The position numbers were made by a program, and so were the translations under genes. This document shows, in pieces, positions 14,601-22,392 of a stretch of DNA of 64,000 bases. This DNA is from Xiphophorus maculatus. Its lineage: Eukaryota; Chordata; Actinopteri; Cyprinodontiformes; Poeciliidae. The notes under the pieces were generated by a model. That model ran no database searches, was not told the DNA's origin, and worked only from the letters and a program-made list of their open reading frames with translations. The stretch is taken from NCBI RefSeq assembly GCF_002775205.1, contig NC_036461.1, positions 22,744,875 to 22,808,874 of the forward strand. The letters are read 5' to 3'. Every line of letters begins with the position of its first letter. Positions within the stretch are counted from its first letter, which is position 1.

Positions 14601-15602
14601 ATTATCTTTTGAGATGCTGTTGTCATTTCCTATCAGAAATAAGTTTTTAATCTCCAATTGTCAGGTATGAAGATGTTTATGTTTCAAACATCTTATCGAC
14701 AGTTAAAGAACTTTTTTATTTATTTATGTACAGTGAATCAAATCTTAATGTTGCAGTGATATTCTGGGTTTTTCAGAGATGGCTTCAGTCTGTTTTACTT
14801 TCTTTTACTTCCCCTTTCTCAGTTTGGAAGTCAGACAAAATGTAGTAAAAGTAACGAGAGAGTAAATATGGTAATAGATTATTTACAACTGTTTTTTATT
14901 ATTATTAAAACAAGATTTAACTTTACCGTTAAACTGGAATAAAAGACAAGTTGGTTTCACAAGCAAAAAATAAAAAAAGCTGTAATGACTGTTGACTACA
15001 TTTTGTCTAGTTAAAGGCTCCACAGCTTTGTGCTGCAACCTAAATGTGACATAAAGATAAACTGAGCTCAGAGCGGCTCAGGTCACAGTAAGAAAAACTT
15101 CAGCTTTATTAGACTTTATGGTTTCATTCACTGCCGCCCCTAAAAGAAACAAAAAGTCACTTCTGTGAAAGATTTGTTGCAACCAATCCCAGCAGGATTT
15201 TAATTTATTCTTAGCCAATCTAAGCCAAGCTCTTCTCCGTGTCTTTCTCCCCACAGTCGCCATGTACCTGGGGATCAGAAAGGGGAAATTAAAGACGGTA
15301 AGCCCCGCTCCCTCAGATTCACTTGGAATATGAGAACCACCAGCTCCATGGAGCCCTGCGACATCATGAGGGAGATCCGCAAGGTGCTCGACGCCAACAA
15401 CTGCGACTACGAACAGCAAGAGAGTTTCCTGCTCCTCTGCGTCCATGGCGACGGGCGGGCCGAGAACCTGGTCCAGTGGGAGATGGAGGTCTGCAAGCTC
15501 CCCCGTCTCTCCCTGAACGGCGTCCGCTTCAAAAGGATATCCGGGTCGTCCATCGCTTTCAAGAACATTGCTTCCAAAGTAGCCAACGACTTAAAACTAT
15601 GA
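1..15602 (+). CDS. mark3: mark3, MAP/microtubule affinity-regulating kinase 3 (3' part, C-terminal spacer and KA1 domain)
   Basis: Ser/Thr kinase of the Par-1/MARK family, which phosphorylates microtubule-associated proteins and polarity factors; the catalytic and UBA exons lie left of the window. Exons by splice sites and phase: 1-6 (end of an exon, phase 2), 3217-3486, 5484-5510, cassettes 8313-8392, 11545-11589 and 13730-13774, and terminal 15257-15602 (TGA 15600-15602). The default join 5510 to 15257 keeps the KA1 frame. Recognised segments: [29 protein letters not shown] and [11 protein letters not shown] in the spacer, NMSFRFTKR in the microexon, [17 protein letters not shown] at the KA1 start, and a C-terminus ending [13 protein letters not shown]. 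The spacer and the CDYEQ...CVHGDG stretch match my memory of MARK3 better than MARK1, 2 or 4. The known 15-residue MARK3 cassette starting LPTEYER was not found. Whether this is mark3a or mark3b cannot be told. Confidence 0.93.
542..579. repeat. perfect hairpin, 13-bp stem, 12-nt loop
   Basis: Arms AAGCACGGAATAC (542-554) and GTATTCCGTGCTT (567-579) are exact reverse complements. It lies in a mark3 intron. No microRNA family is recognised; the stem is too short for a typical pre-miRNA. Confidence 0.75.
2163..2902. mobile_element. Probable non-autonomous DNA transposon with GGGCTGGG-type ends
   Basis: The left end (tggggctgggtgat, 2163-2176) and right end (attgcccagcccta, 2889-2902) are near-perfect inverted copies enclosing ~740 bp of AT-rich non-coding DNA. 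Ends of this type are frequent in teleost genomes. I could not find a clean target-site duplication, so the exact borders are uncertain. Confidence 0.5.
3217..3486 (+). CDS. mark3: mark3 spacer exon
   Basis: This 270-nt exon starts after a pyrimidine-rich tract ending cgacag and ends CGCAG|gtaggt. It enters in phase 2, joining AG from bases 5-6 to T at 3217 to make Ser, and leaves in phase 2. It encodes about 90 residues of the low-complexity Ser/Thr-rich spacer between kinase and KA1. That region carries 14-3-3/aPKC-type regulatory sites in the family; here [11 protein letters not shown] and [13 protein letters not shown] are conserved. The exon is GC-rich compared with its AT-rich introns, which makes it stand out. 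An open antisense frame at 3181-3543 is a by-product of this GC content. Confidence 0.92.
5484..5510 (+). CDS. mark3: mark3 27-nt microexon (NMSFRFTKR)
   Basis: A 27-nt exon between ctctgttgtag and gtaggact, entering and leaving in phase 2 (AG|A ... AAAAG|). It adds nine residues, matching NMSFRFIKR of human MARK3. Because it is 27 nt and phase-symmetric it can be skipped without changing frame, as happens among MARK isoforms. The residues are basic and aromatic, continuing the basic LTSKLTRR run of the previous exon, which is probably a membrane or microtubule contact patch (inference). Confidence 0.88.
7423..7443. repeat. (TA)n microsatellite
   Basis: About ten uninterrupted TA units within the mark3 intron between the 27-nt exon and the 80-nt cassette exon. 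That intron (5511-8312) is otherwise non-coding. It holds dispersed repeat fragments near 6420-6970 and a right end resembling the hAT-like element (gagttgacacccctgctg, 7626-7643). Confidence 0.85.
8313..8392 (+). CDS. mark3: mark3 frame-shifting cassette exon (80 nt, VSIDPAKRQ...)
   Basis: Acceptor ctctgcccag at 8303-8312 and donor A|gtaagt at 8393 bound 80 nt. With the upstream AG this reads [10 protein letters not shown]...STQGGKTL and leaves in phase 1. It corresponds to the VSLDPSKRQ... segment of the long isoform of human MARK4 (MARK4L) as I remember it. The length is not a multiple of three, so inclusion changes the frame of everything downstream and directs the last exon away from KA1. 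It is followed by the 45-nt exon at 11545 or its copy at 13730. Conservation of sequence and phase argues for a real alternative exon rather than a chance open frame. Confidence 0.8.
10135..10615. mobile_element. Non-autonomous inverted-repeat element (GATGCACCGATC ends), copy 1
   Basis: The left end agatgcaccgatcc and right end ggatcagtgcatccct are inverted copies with one mismatch. The internal motif gatccataagggcggatct recurs in a second copy at 53186-53719 within zfyve26. There is no coding capacity. It sits in the mark3 intron between the two cassette exons; the rest of that intron (8393-11544) shows nothing else I can name. Confidence 0.65.
11545..11589 (+). CDS. mark3: mark3 cassette exon, copy A (45 nt, [11 protein letters not shown])
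   Basis: 45 nt between ggcgcctcag and gtgagctt, phase 1 in and out. Joined to the exon ending at 8392 it reads [15 protein letters not shown], matching the SQTNLRESGDLRSQ stretch of human MARK4L. It feeds G|TC into the last exon to give QVAMYLGI in the alternative frame. A (CA)n tract starts about 25 nt beyond the donor. The exon and its flanks are duplicated at 13551-14962. Confidence 0.8.
11615..11646. repeat. (CA)n microsatellite just downstream of the mark3 cassette donor, copy A
   Basis: About 15 CA units beginning ~25 nt after the 5' splice site of the 45-nt exon. Intronic CA repeats close to a donor are known hnRNP L binding sites that alter exon inclusion, so a regulatory role is possible (inference). 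Confidence 0.9.
12479..13138. mobile_element. Dispersed ~640-bp element, copy 1 (between the two duplicate segments)
   Basis: From caaatcaagcaaaaaagaac to gtgcgttgcccatga this matches 17149-17761 throughout, including the internal block ggaacacactcacacctagg and tttttggaatgtgggaggaa, a block I know as common in teleost genomes. There is no intact ORF. It occupies most of the spacer between the duplicated mark3 segments. Confidence 0.75.
13522..13552. repeat. Perfect 13-bp hairpin at the duplication boundary
   Basis: Arms CACGTCACTGAGC (13522-13534) and GCTCAGTGACGTG (13540-13552) with a 5-nt loop TCACT. Each arm contains a CACGTCA motif. Copy B homology begins at about its last bases, so it may mark the duplication breakpoint. 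Confidence 0.85.
13730..13774 (+). CDS. mark3: mark3 cassette exon, copy B (tandem duplicate)
   Basis: Identical over all 45 nt to the exon at 11545-11589, with the same acceptor (ggcgcctcag) and donor (gtgagctt), and again a CA repeat about 26 nt past the donor. Phase 1 in and out, so it may replace copy A or be spliced in after it; used together they would repeat the 15 residues in frame, with the first residue of the second copy becoming Glu. Whether both copies are used cannot be told from DNA. Confidence 0.7.
13799..13833. repeat. (CA)n microsatellite downstream of the duplicate cassette donor, copy B
   Basis: CA repeat interrupted by CG near its 3' end (gcacgcacac), ~26 nt beyond the donor at 13775. 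It is the counterpart of the tract at 11615-11646 and has already diverged in length and purity. Confidence 0.9.
15257..15602 (+). CDS. mark3: mark3 terminal coding exon: KA1 domain, plus alternative-frame tail ending at 15333
   Basis: Acceptor ctccccacag ends at 15256. Entered from the 27-nt exon (AG|T), the frame reads [14 protein letters not shown] then KPRSLRFTW and the complete KA1 (kinase-associated 1) domain to TGA at 15600-15602. KA1 binds acidic phospholipids and autoinhibits the kinase. Motifs seen: [51 protein letters not shown]. Entered from the cassette exons (G|TC), the same DNA reads [14 protein letters not shown]... and ...SDSLGI, stopping at TGA 15331-15333, about 25 residues without KA1. 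So 15257-15333 is coding in two frames. Confidence 0.95.
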
Positions 15603-16132
15603 ACAAAAGGACTTAAAAGATAAGTTAAAAAAAATCTAAATCAAATCTATATTCAGAGGTATTTAAGCTGTACAATCATCCAAGTAGCAGTTTCCAAATG
15701 TCTGCTTTTTTTTTTTTTTAAACAAAACACAGTATGTATTGAACATTATAATGTATAGATACAGGCTTTTGGCAATAATTACTGAATTATCTACTAATGT
15801 CTGTTTTGACCACCAGGGGTCGCCATTAACAAGTTGACAATGATTTGTCATGCTGTGAATGTGGAGGAAAAAAAGCATTTCTGGTCTTATTTATTTCACC
15901 TCTTATTTTTATTTTTCTCTCGGTAAAAAAAAAGAAAAAAAAGATGTAGCTTTTTGTTTTTTCTTGTGTAAATAATGTATCTTGCTTTCAAGATGACTTC
16001 ACTGCTACACTTTTTAATTTTTTTTTCTTTTGTATTTTGTTAAAAGTTAGAGATAATGGGAAGTCGATGTTAACGCCCACATGGTTAAGGTTCACTCATG
16101 TCTCCATTAAAGCGTCTGTCAACCTGAACATC
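15603..16132 (+). promoter_or_regulatory. mark3: mark3 3' UTR and poly(A) signal
   Basis: AT-rich non-coding sequence after the mark3 stop with several T-rich runs. ATTAAA at 16106-16111, followed by a GT-containing stretch, is the best poly(A) signal. Cleavage is likely at about 16125-16135. Confidence 0.6.
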
Positions 16133-16699
16133 CCGTCTCGTCACTGGACCAGAACCAGCAGGACTAGTTACTTTTAAAGTTCAGACATTTTGGGATTAAA
16201 AAATGTCTGATTAAAATGGGATTAAATGCTCACATTTATATGAATATGTTTCCTCCTCTTTAAAACCAAACTTGAAATCAGTTTATGTATCTATTGTACA
16301 ATGCTGTGGAGAAAAAAATAAGTTAATTCTTGACTGTACGGCCCAAAAGTATTCATACACCTGGCATATTTAGGTTTAGATATCGAGTTCCCCTTTACAA
16401 AAAAACAAAAAACAAAACATGGCTCCACGTCCAGATGCCTCTCCTCTGCTGCATCAGCTGCCACTTCCCTGAAACGAACCGCCAGACACATAATGAACCA
16501 CATTTTACCAGCCAGCTCCACCTGCAGTGCAGCCGACACCTTCAGCAACAACTACATCATTACCACGGTCAACAAAAACTGGATTGAAATCTTTGTTTCC
16601 GAATCCCAGGTGACCAGATCAGTTCTTGTGCCTCCTATGAGGTCATTCAGTGCAAAGCAGAACGAGCTGATTTTTTAAAAATTGGTAATTAAAAAAATT

Positions 16700-17015
16700 C
16701 TATTGTCAGGTAATTGACAGGTAATTTGCAATTAGCAAACACTCCAACTGGTGTTTGCTAATTGCTGCTGCCGCTAGTCTGGAGGAGCTGAGTGGGTCAG
16801 TCTTAGGAGAAAGGCTGCTAAATGAGGCAGAGGCTCAGCTTGGAGACCATAGCTCCCAGGAGGAGCTCTGTGGAAAAGGGTGAGCGCTTTGCCTTGTAGG
16901 CGGAGCTAGGTCCTTCCAGCTTAATGGTTGCCACAGGAGATCAAAGAATTTCTGCAAGGCGTGCTGTGGTGGCACAGGGGAAAAGCACAACCCATGTAAG
17001 GAGGTCTCATTCCTC
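16700..17015. mobile_element. Dispersed repeat fragment with 15-bp hairpin (family also in rdh12 introns)
   Basis: Shares cttgtaggcggagctagg, gctaattgctgctg and ggttgccacaggagat with the elements at 39025-39567 and 40335-40915. It contains the perfect hairpin GCAATTAGCAAACAC (16728-16742) / GTGTTTGCTAATTGC (16751-16765) with an 8-nt loop. Confidence 0.6.
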
Positions 17016-17148
17016 GCAGGCTTGAATCCTGGTCTGGTGACATTTGCCGTATGGCTTCCCACTTTCCTGTCTGACCCCTTTCAAATAAAGGCCACTAGAG
17101 CCATTAAAACTAAAAAAAAAGGGATTTATCAAATCATGTATATTGTTC

Positions 17149-17761
17149 AAATCAAGCAAAAAAGAACTGAACAATGTTTGCTTCTTTGTTTATTAATTTT
17201 GCCATAGAAAAAAAACAGCACACCTCCTATATTTGTCCATGGACAAACTCCTCAACAGTCACCTGGCAAAAAAGTGGGAAGGAGGCTCTGTGGGAGGAGA
17301 GCAAAGCGCTTACTGGCGAGTCAAAGCATCTGAATTTATTACGTCTCTATGTGGCGATTAACATAAATGTACAATCATAAATTTTTTATTATTTTTTCCA
17401 TTCATCCATATCTAAGGGGAACACACTCACACCTAGGGAGAATTTCGAGTGACCAATTAACTCTTACCTGGCTGTCATGTTTTTGGAATGTGGGAGGAAA
17501 CCCACGCATGCAAACTCCTACAGAAAGGCTGGGAAGCGAACCCACAACCTTCTGACTGCAAGGCAACAGCCTTATGGACTGAGCCACTGTGCAGCCCAAT
17601 GTATTATGGCGTTCATATTAATATATCTTTGACCATTTTGACGTCACCGCTGTCCTCGACTGATGTTAGAGAAGCATCCGGGCTCTGTCGTCGCCGGGTG
17701 ATCATCATCCAGGCCTTTTCACGTCACTTCCGTTGAAAACACCACGTGCGTTGCCCATGAA
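17149..17761. mobile_element. Dispersed ~640-bp element, copy 2
   Basis: Direct-orientation relative of 12479-13138, slightly shorter through small deletions, with the same ends (caaatcaagcaaaaaagaac / cgtgcgttgcccatga). The copies differ at several per cent, so this is an older dispersed family rather than part of the recent mark3 duplication. Confidence 0.75.
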
Positions 17762-18606
17762 TTTTAAACTTTAAATTGGAAAAACAGCAGGAAGGAGAGT
17801 CAGGAGTTCACCTTTCTACAGCGATTCACTGTTTTTTTACTCAGCAAACCAGCTGAATTCAAACACAAAGTTTACTATTTCAAAGCCTCTTTGCAAGGTC
17901 CTTGCAAGATGCTAAAATTGGGCAATTCTTGTCATATAATGATGTATAAATCTATAAGAATGTTTCACATGTCACATTCACATCCTTCACATAAACCCCA
18001 CTCCGGTTTGACATGCTTGATGTCATGTTAGACATAACATGCAGTAAAGTTAAACGTTTTTGTACTTCACTGTGATGAACCATAAATAAAGGCAAATGAT
18101 CACTCATATCACTTATTAGGATCCCACTGCACATAACCTTCCCCATTTTGTTTTTAAAAAATAAAAAAAATAATGGGACCACCTTTTTTTTTAACCATGA
18201 AAATGTCCAATTTCTTCATATTATTCCCTTTTCACGATGAATATGAGGTCATATGTCAATATCATGTAATTCTTTAAGACATAACTGCATACTAAAGTAA
18301 ACCTGTAGCTATGAATCAAGACTTCTTAGACAAGTATATATGTACACAAAACAACAATTTATTTACTTCTGTTTGAAACTGTTGAGAACCAGAAGCAACT
18401 TTTAGCATCTGAGCATGACACCATACAGATTTGTCCAAAATTAGGCCCAGACAATAAACGTGTCGAAACGGGTTTAATACCATCAGTGCCAGTCCAGAGA
18501 GGGGAAACAGAACCTCAGGTAAAACCTCAGCGACTGGTCCTTCACGTTGTTTCAGGAGAGACTGTGAACCCTCTGAGTCTCCTTAATGTCTTCAAGGATG
18601 GTTAGA

Positions 18607-18632
18607 ACACACACACACACACACACACACAC
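18607..18632. repeat. (CA)n microsatellite
   Basis: About 13 uninterrupted CA units in the mark3-arg2 spacer. Confidence 0.9.
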
Positions 18633-18875
18633 GTTGGCATTGGTGGCTTGTATATGGGTCTTCTTCTATATGATAGTAACCACAGGTGAAGGTGCTGTGG
18701 GTGCTGATGCTCAGGTGGGGAGTTTTCCTTCTCCAGTGCTGAAGGTGGTGAGGTCTCTGGCTGTTCTGATGTGTTGCTACATTCATTCCTCATCTGAGCT
18801 TCACTGGACCACTGGCCTCCAACGAAATGTAAAAATTAATAAAACAAAGCTCCTATGATCTTGACTACATTTTAT

Positions 18876-18877
<2 letters not shown>

Positions 18878-18950
<73 letters not shown>
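18878..18950. repeat. Long (AC)n microsatellite
   Basis: About 36 perfect AC units, the longest simple repeat in the window; expected to be length-polymorphic. Confidence 0.95.
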
Positions 18951-18951
<1 letters not shown>

Positions 18952-21900
18952 CAGAGTCCTATTTTTACATTAGTATGTAATTGACCACAATGACTCTGAC
19001 CTGCTAAATAAAGCAGCATAATGTGACGTTTGGTGACTATCCTGTGTCAGGCTAAAAAGAAAACACTTCAGTTGATAAAACTATGATTTTCTTGGCAATG
19101 AAAAGAAAAATCACGCAGTGTTAGAAACAGTAACAGGTCAATTTATATTTTTCAGCTGGAAGAATGTCATCATAATAGCAGCTCACACATCTGCACGCGC
19201 TCCAGACATGGAGGGAGGGGGGAGAAATGGCCGTTTAATTATAACGGTTCTCAACTTTAATTTTGACTGAATAAACAGCTGCCGTCTGTTGTGCCCTCCA
19301 TTAAAAAAAATAGCCGAGGTAAAGTTCAAGTAGTGAAGCATCGAACCATCAAATCCACACTAATTTGTTTTGGGAGCTTTAGGACTCAAGATAAAGATAA
19401 AGCCTTCAAACTGTAAAATCTGTACTTGGTCCAGGCTGAAAAATGTTGAATACCATTGCTGTAGCATCTAAATACTGTATTTTATTGTAAACTCCAATAG
19501 ATTGTGGCATCATTTTCTCGTACGACAGGTTTTCGTCTTTGCTTTAGTTTTTTTCACATTCAGATCATATTTTTGCTCTGGAGAAGAGGCTGTAAAAGCA
19601 AGAAAGAGAATGAACTTTTAAACCATGTTAGATTAATAAACGTAATGGTTGGTGCTCTTTTTGTTTTCCACGACCTCAGTCAAATTTATCTTTCTAGTGA
19701 AAGAAGAAAAGTGCAGCAGTTACTGGATATTCTAAAGACTTTAAACTATATGACAATAAAAGAGGCATTTTAAAGCCGTAACTTTTCAAAATCTTGACTT
19801 GTACACCATATCACTTCCTTCCTGTATCTGTTTGTGATGCTGTTCAATTGCTCCCATTTCCAAGGCTAGAGTCTAATCCAACATTTGTGTTGTGGTTTTG
19901 CATGTTTACCAGGGGTTTACCATGCATGGATAGCCGAACCATCAAAGTTTATTGATCGTTTGATTTATTGGTCTATTGATTCCTGCTTGTTTGTCTTTGA
20001 TTTTACAATTCTGCATCTTAGCGCAATAAAAACCCGTGAACTCTTATGTCTTTTCCAGAATGCTTGAAGGTGAGGAAATAAATCTACCTTAACAATACAT
20101 ACTCAGTTAAGACGGAAGAAAAGTCAAGGTTCGCAACCGCAAAACTAAACAAACATTTTCATATCCGCATGTTGGTCTTCGCCCCTGCATGACATGGCAA
20201 CTGAGCCTCTTCTCTCATCCAAAAAAAGATCTTTCACTCAAAATGGCGCCTTCAGTTCTGAACCTGGGTTGGAAGTGTCACGGTCAAAAGCTGCAGCTGC
20301 AGTTAAGGTCATTATTGCGGCCAACATTTTAAGTTTTACCCTGACTCAACCGACAGGGGGCGACAAATACCATCGTTTGGGTAGAAAACCCCCCAACAAT
20401 TTTCAGACACTTGGGGCGCCAAATATCTTACTTGGTATGCAGTGTGTGATCATAATGGGTTTTCTCGCTGTTGCCTGTCTCATGTTGATAACAGACGGCA
20501 TGTGTTGCAGGGAACCAACACTTTGTGCGGTACTTCACTGTTTAAGTTCTGCAAGCTGCCAAAGAACAGATCAGCCTGCTGAGTCATTCAACTGCAAAGT
20601 CAAGTTCAAGTAGGTCTGAACAAATCAAGGCATGGGATGTCATTGGCTATGAAGAAAAAAAACAAACAAAAACAGAATAACTTTACAGACACTAAGATTT
20701 TAATAAAAAATAGATTTTGTTGTTGTTTGAATAATTTCCATAAAATCCTGCGTTCATTTTGTGCTTTTCCAGATTCTATTCCTGCACATGTCCCGGGTTT
20801 TTTCTTTTGGGGCCCCCGTGAAATTCCTTCTTAATTTCAACCAAATGTTGCAACTGTAAGAACATCTTAACTAACCCTCTGATTTAAAAGATCTTTTTTT
20901 AAAAAAATGCAACTTCTTAGACTGAATATTTAAAAAGGAGCGACTGAAGAATCGTGCACAACACCGGATCCAAACTGTTCTACGTTTGGATCCGAGGTTT
21001 AATCACTATGATCTTGTCCCTCATGGTGTCTTTATGTCTCGCGAAACCGTCAAGGTTTTACTTTTTTTATTATTTAAAATATGTCAAAAAAAAAAAAAAA
21101 CATTTAAAAAAATCAGAAAAATGATTTATGACAATGTACCGATTTTTGCATGGATTGCATTGTGAACTCACCTATATTCAAAATCCATCACAAAGACGAC
21201 GAACATTTAATGACCTTTGTATGTAAATGTCAATTCCAACTCTAAATGGATCAAAAACAAACTTATACTTTATTGTTTCTGCAAGTGTTTCCTCCTCTTT
21301 ACGGAGGTTTCTGTGTGCAAACTCTAAATACTAGGGTACAAGTTTGAATTTAAGACATTGTTAAAATAAATCCAACTAAATACATTTTAAATTCAAATCT
21401 TATCTCCCACAGTGATTCTGCATGGCCGCTGTGCTGCAGTGCAGATATGTGAAAAATGCGGTGCTGCATTTTACAGATTGACAATGCAGCTGGTTATAGG
21501 CTTGTTTTATAGTCTGCCAAGTTTGATTCATGCCAGCTAAATGTATGTGGTGTGTTAGAAATAAAATAAAAAAAAAAACCAAGAGGTACTTTTCGTTTTT
21601 TTTTAAATTAATCTAACGTAAAAACGCATTTAGATTTATTTTTTGCCTTTTTAAAGTGCGTAAATTGGTCTTCTAACCCCGGGAGTGACCCGGATGACAG
21701 AAATATGCAGATGCTCGCATGTTTTACTAACGTTTCATAATGTTTTGCATCTGAATTCTCGGCCCCGTGCCCACCCAGGCCCGGCCCGGCCCATTGTGGT
21801 AGTTCGGTACCGTAAGCCGGGCCGGCAGTCTGGAAATTTCCACTTCGGTGACAGGATCAGAGCTCCATGACCGATCTAAGAAAAAAAAAAAAGAAAAGAA

Positions 21901-21980
21901 AAAAGATCTCGGCCTACAATTTGCATTGAAAGAAAAGACACGCCCCCACAAAAAAACGATCCCACCGATTCCGACGGCCG

Positions 21981-22040
21981 CCATTGGCCAGCCCGGATGC
22001 GTGTCATTCAACGTGACGTCAGAGAGCATAAATAAAACCG
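21981..22040 (+). promoter_or_regulatory. arg2: arg2 upstream promoter: CCAAT, CRE and TATA-like elements
   Basis: Within 50 bp there is an inverted CCAAT box (ccattggcca, 21981-21990), a perfect palindromic CRE TGACGTCA (22014-22021) and a TATA-like cataaataaaac (22027-22038), spaced as in a focused promoter firing rightward at about 22055-22065. Surrounding DNA is CpG-rich. Mammalian arginases respond to cAMP, so a CRE is plausible biologically. The arg2 start codon is ~350 bp downstream. Confidence 0.6.
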
Positions 22041-22059
22041 GACGAGCCCCCTTCGATAA

Positions 22060-22106
22060 ACTCGAGTTGCGACACTTGAACAGCCGCCAGCACAGATAAC
22101 ATGCAG
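22060..22106 (+). other. arg2: Candidate 5' untranslated first exon of arg2
   Basis: Downstream of the TATA-like box, sequence ending ...aacATGCAG is followed by gtaaat (22107), a good donor. A plausible acceptor, gggggggcag, ends at 22371, 21 nt before the arg2 ATG at 22393. If spliced, the leader would contain a four-codon upstream frame (ATG CAG AGA GGA TAA) ending just before the arg2 ATG. An alternative is direct initiation from the GC-rich region at 22150-22270, where gccaataaaagc is found. Confidence 0.4.
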
Positions 22107-22392
22107 GTAAATGTCAACTCGCGGTTGTTTGTGTGACTAAATTAGGGCGTGTTGGATCCGCCGCTGCGTCTCTCGCGCTTCGCCTCATGAATATTCAACA
22201 GGCGTCTGTCGCCAATAAAAGCCCGGCCTCCTCCTGCGCCAACAGCGGCCACCAGCGTAACGTTTCGCCGGGCTTTCATCGGAACTCTTTTCTCTGTGAC
22301 TAAAGACACTGAGGATTATTTATTTTATTTATTCACTTATTTTATTTTTTATTTATTTTTGGGGGGGGCAGAGAGGATAATAAAAGAAGAAA

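Larger units (their letters stand above)
13551..14962. repeat. Tandem segmental duplication, copy B (contains duplicate mark3 cassette exon)
   Basis: Second copy of the 11371-12455 segment in direct orientation, about 1.1 kb downstream of copy A's end. It includes an extra ~319 bp (14006-14324) between sequences that are contiguous in copy A, so either an insertion here or a deletion in A. The copy starts exactly where a perfect 13-bp hairpin ends (13522-13552). Confidence 0.9.
16133..21980. other. Gene-free interval between mark3 and arg2
   Basis: No exon with splice sites and a recognisable family was found on either strand. It contains a repeat with a 15-bp hairpin (16728-17010), the second copy of the dispersed element (17149-17761), two CA microsatellites, a small hairpin (20965-20994) and unassigned AT-rich DNA. 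A 139-codon open frame at 20194-20613 matches nothing I know and has no splice or family support. Confidence 0.6.

Noticed and set aside
15276..15319. A 19-nt 'intron' gtaagcccc...cctcag inside the mark3 last exon
   Set aside because: GT/AG-like borders occur by chance; 19 nt is too short to splice and the KA1 frame reads straight through as GKPRSLR.
18586..19019. Frames through CA repeats (poly Cys-Val or Thr-His)
   Set aside because: Microsatellite translations without conserved protein features.
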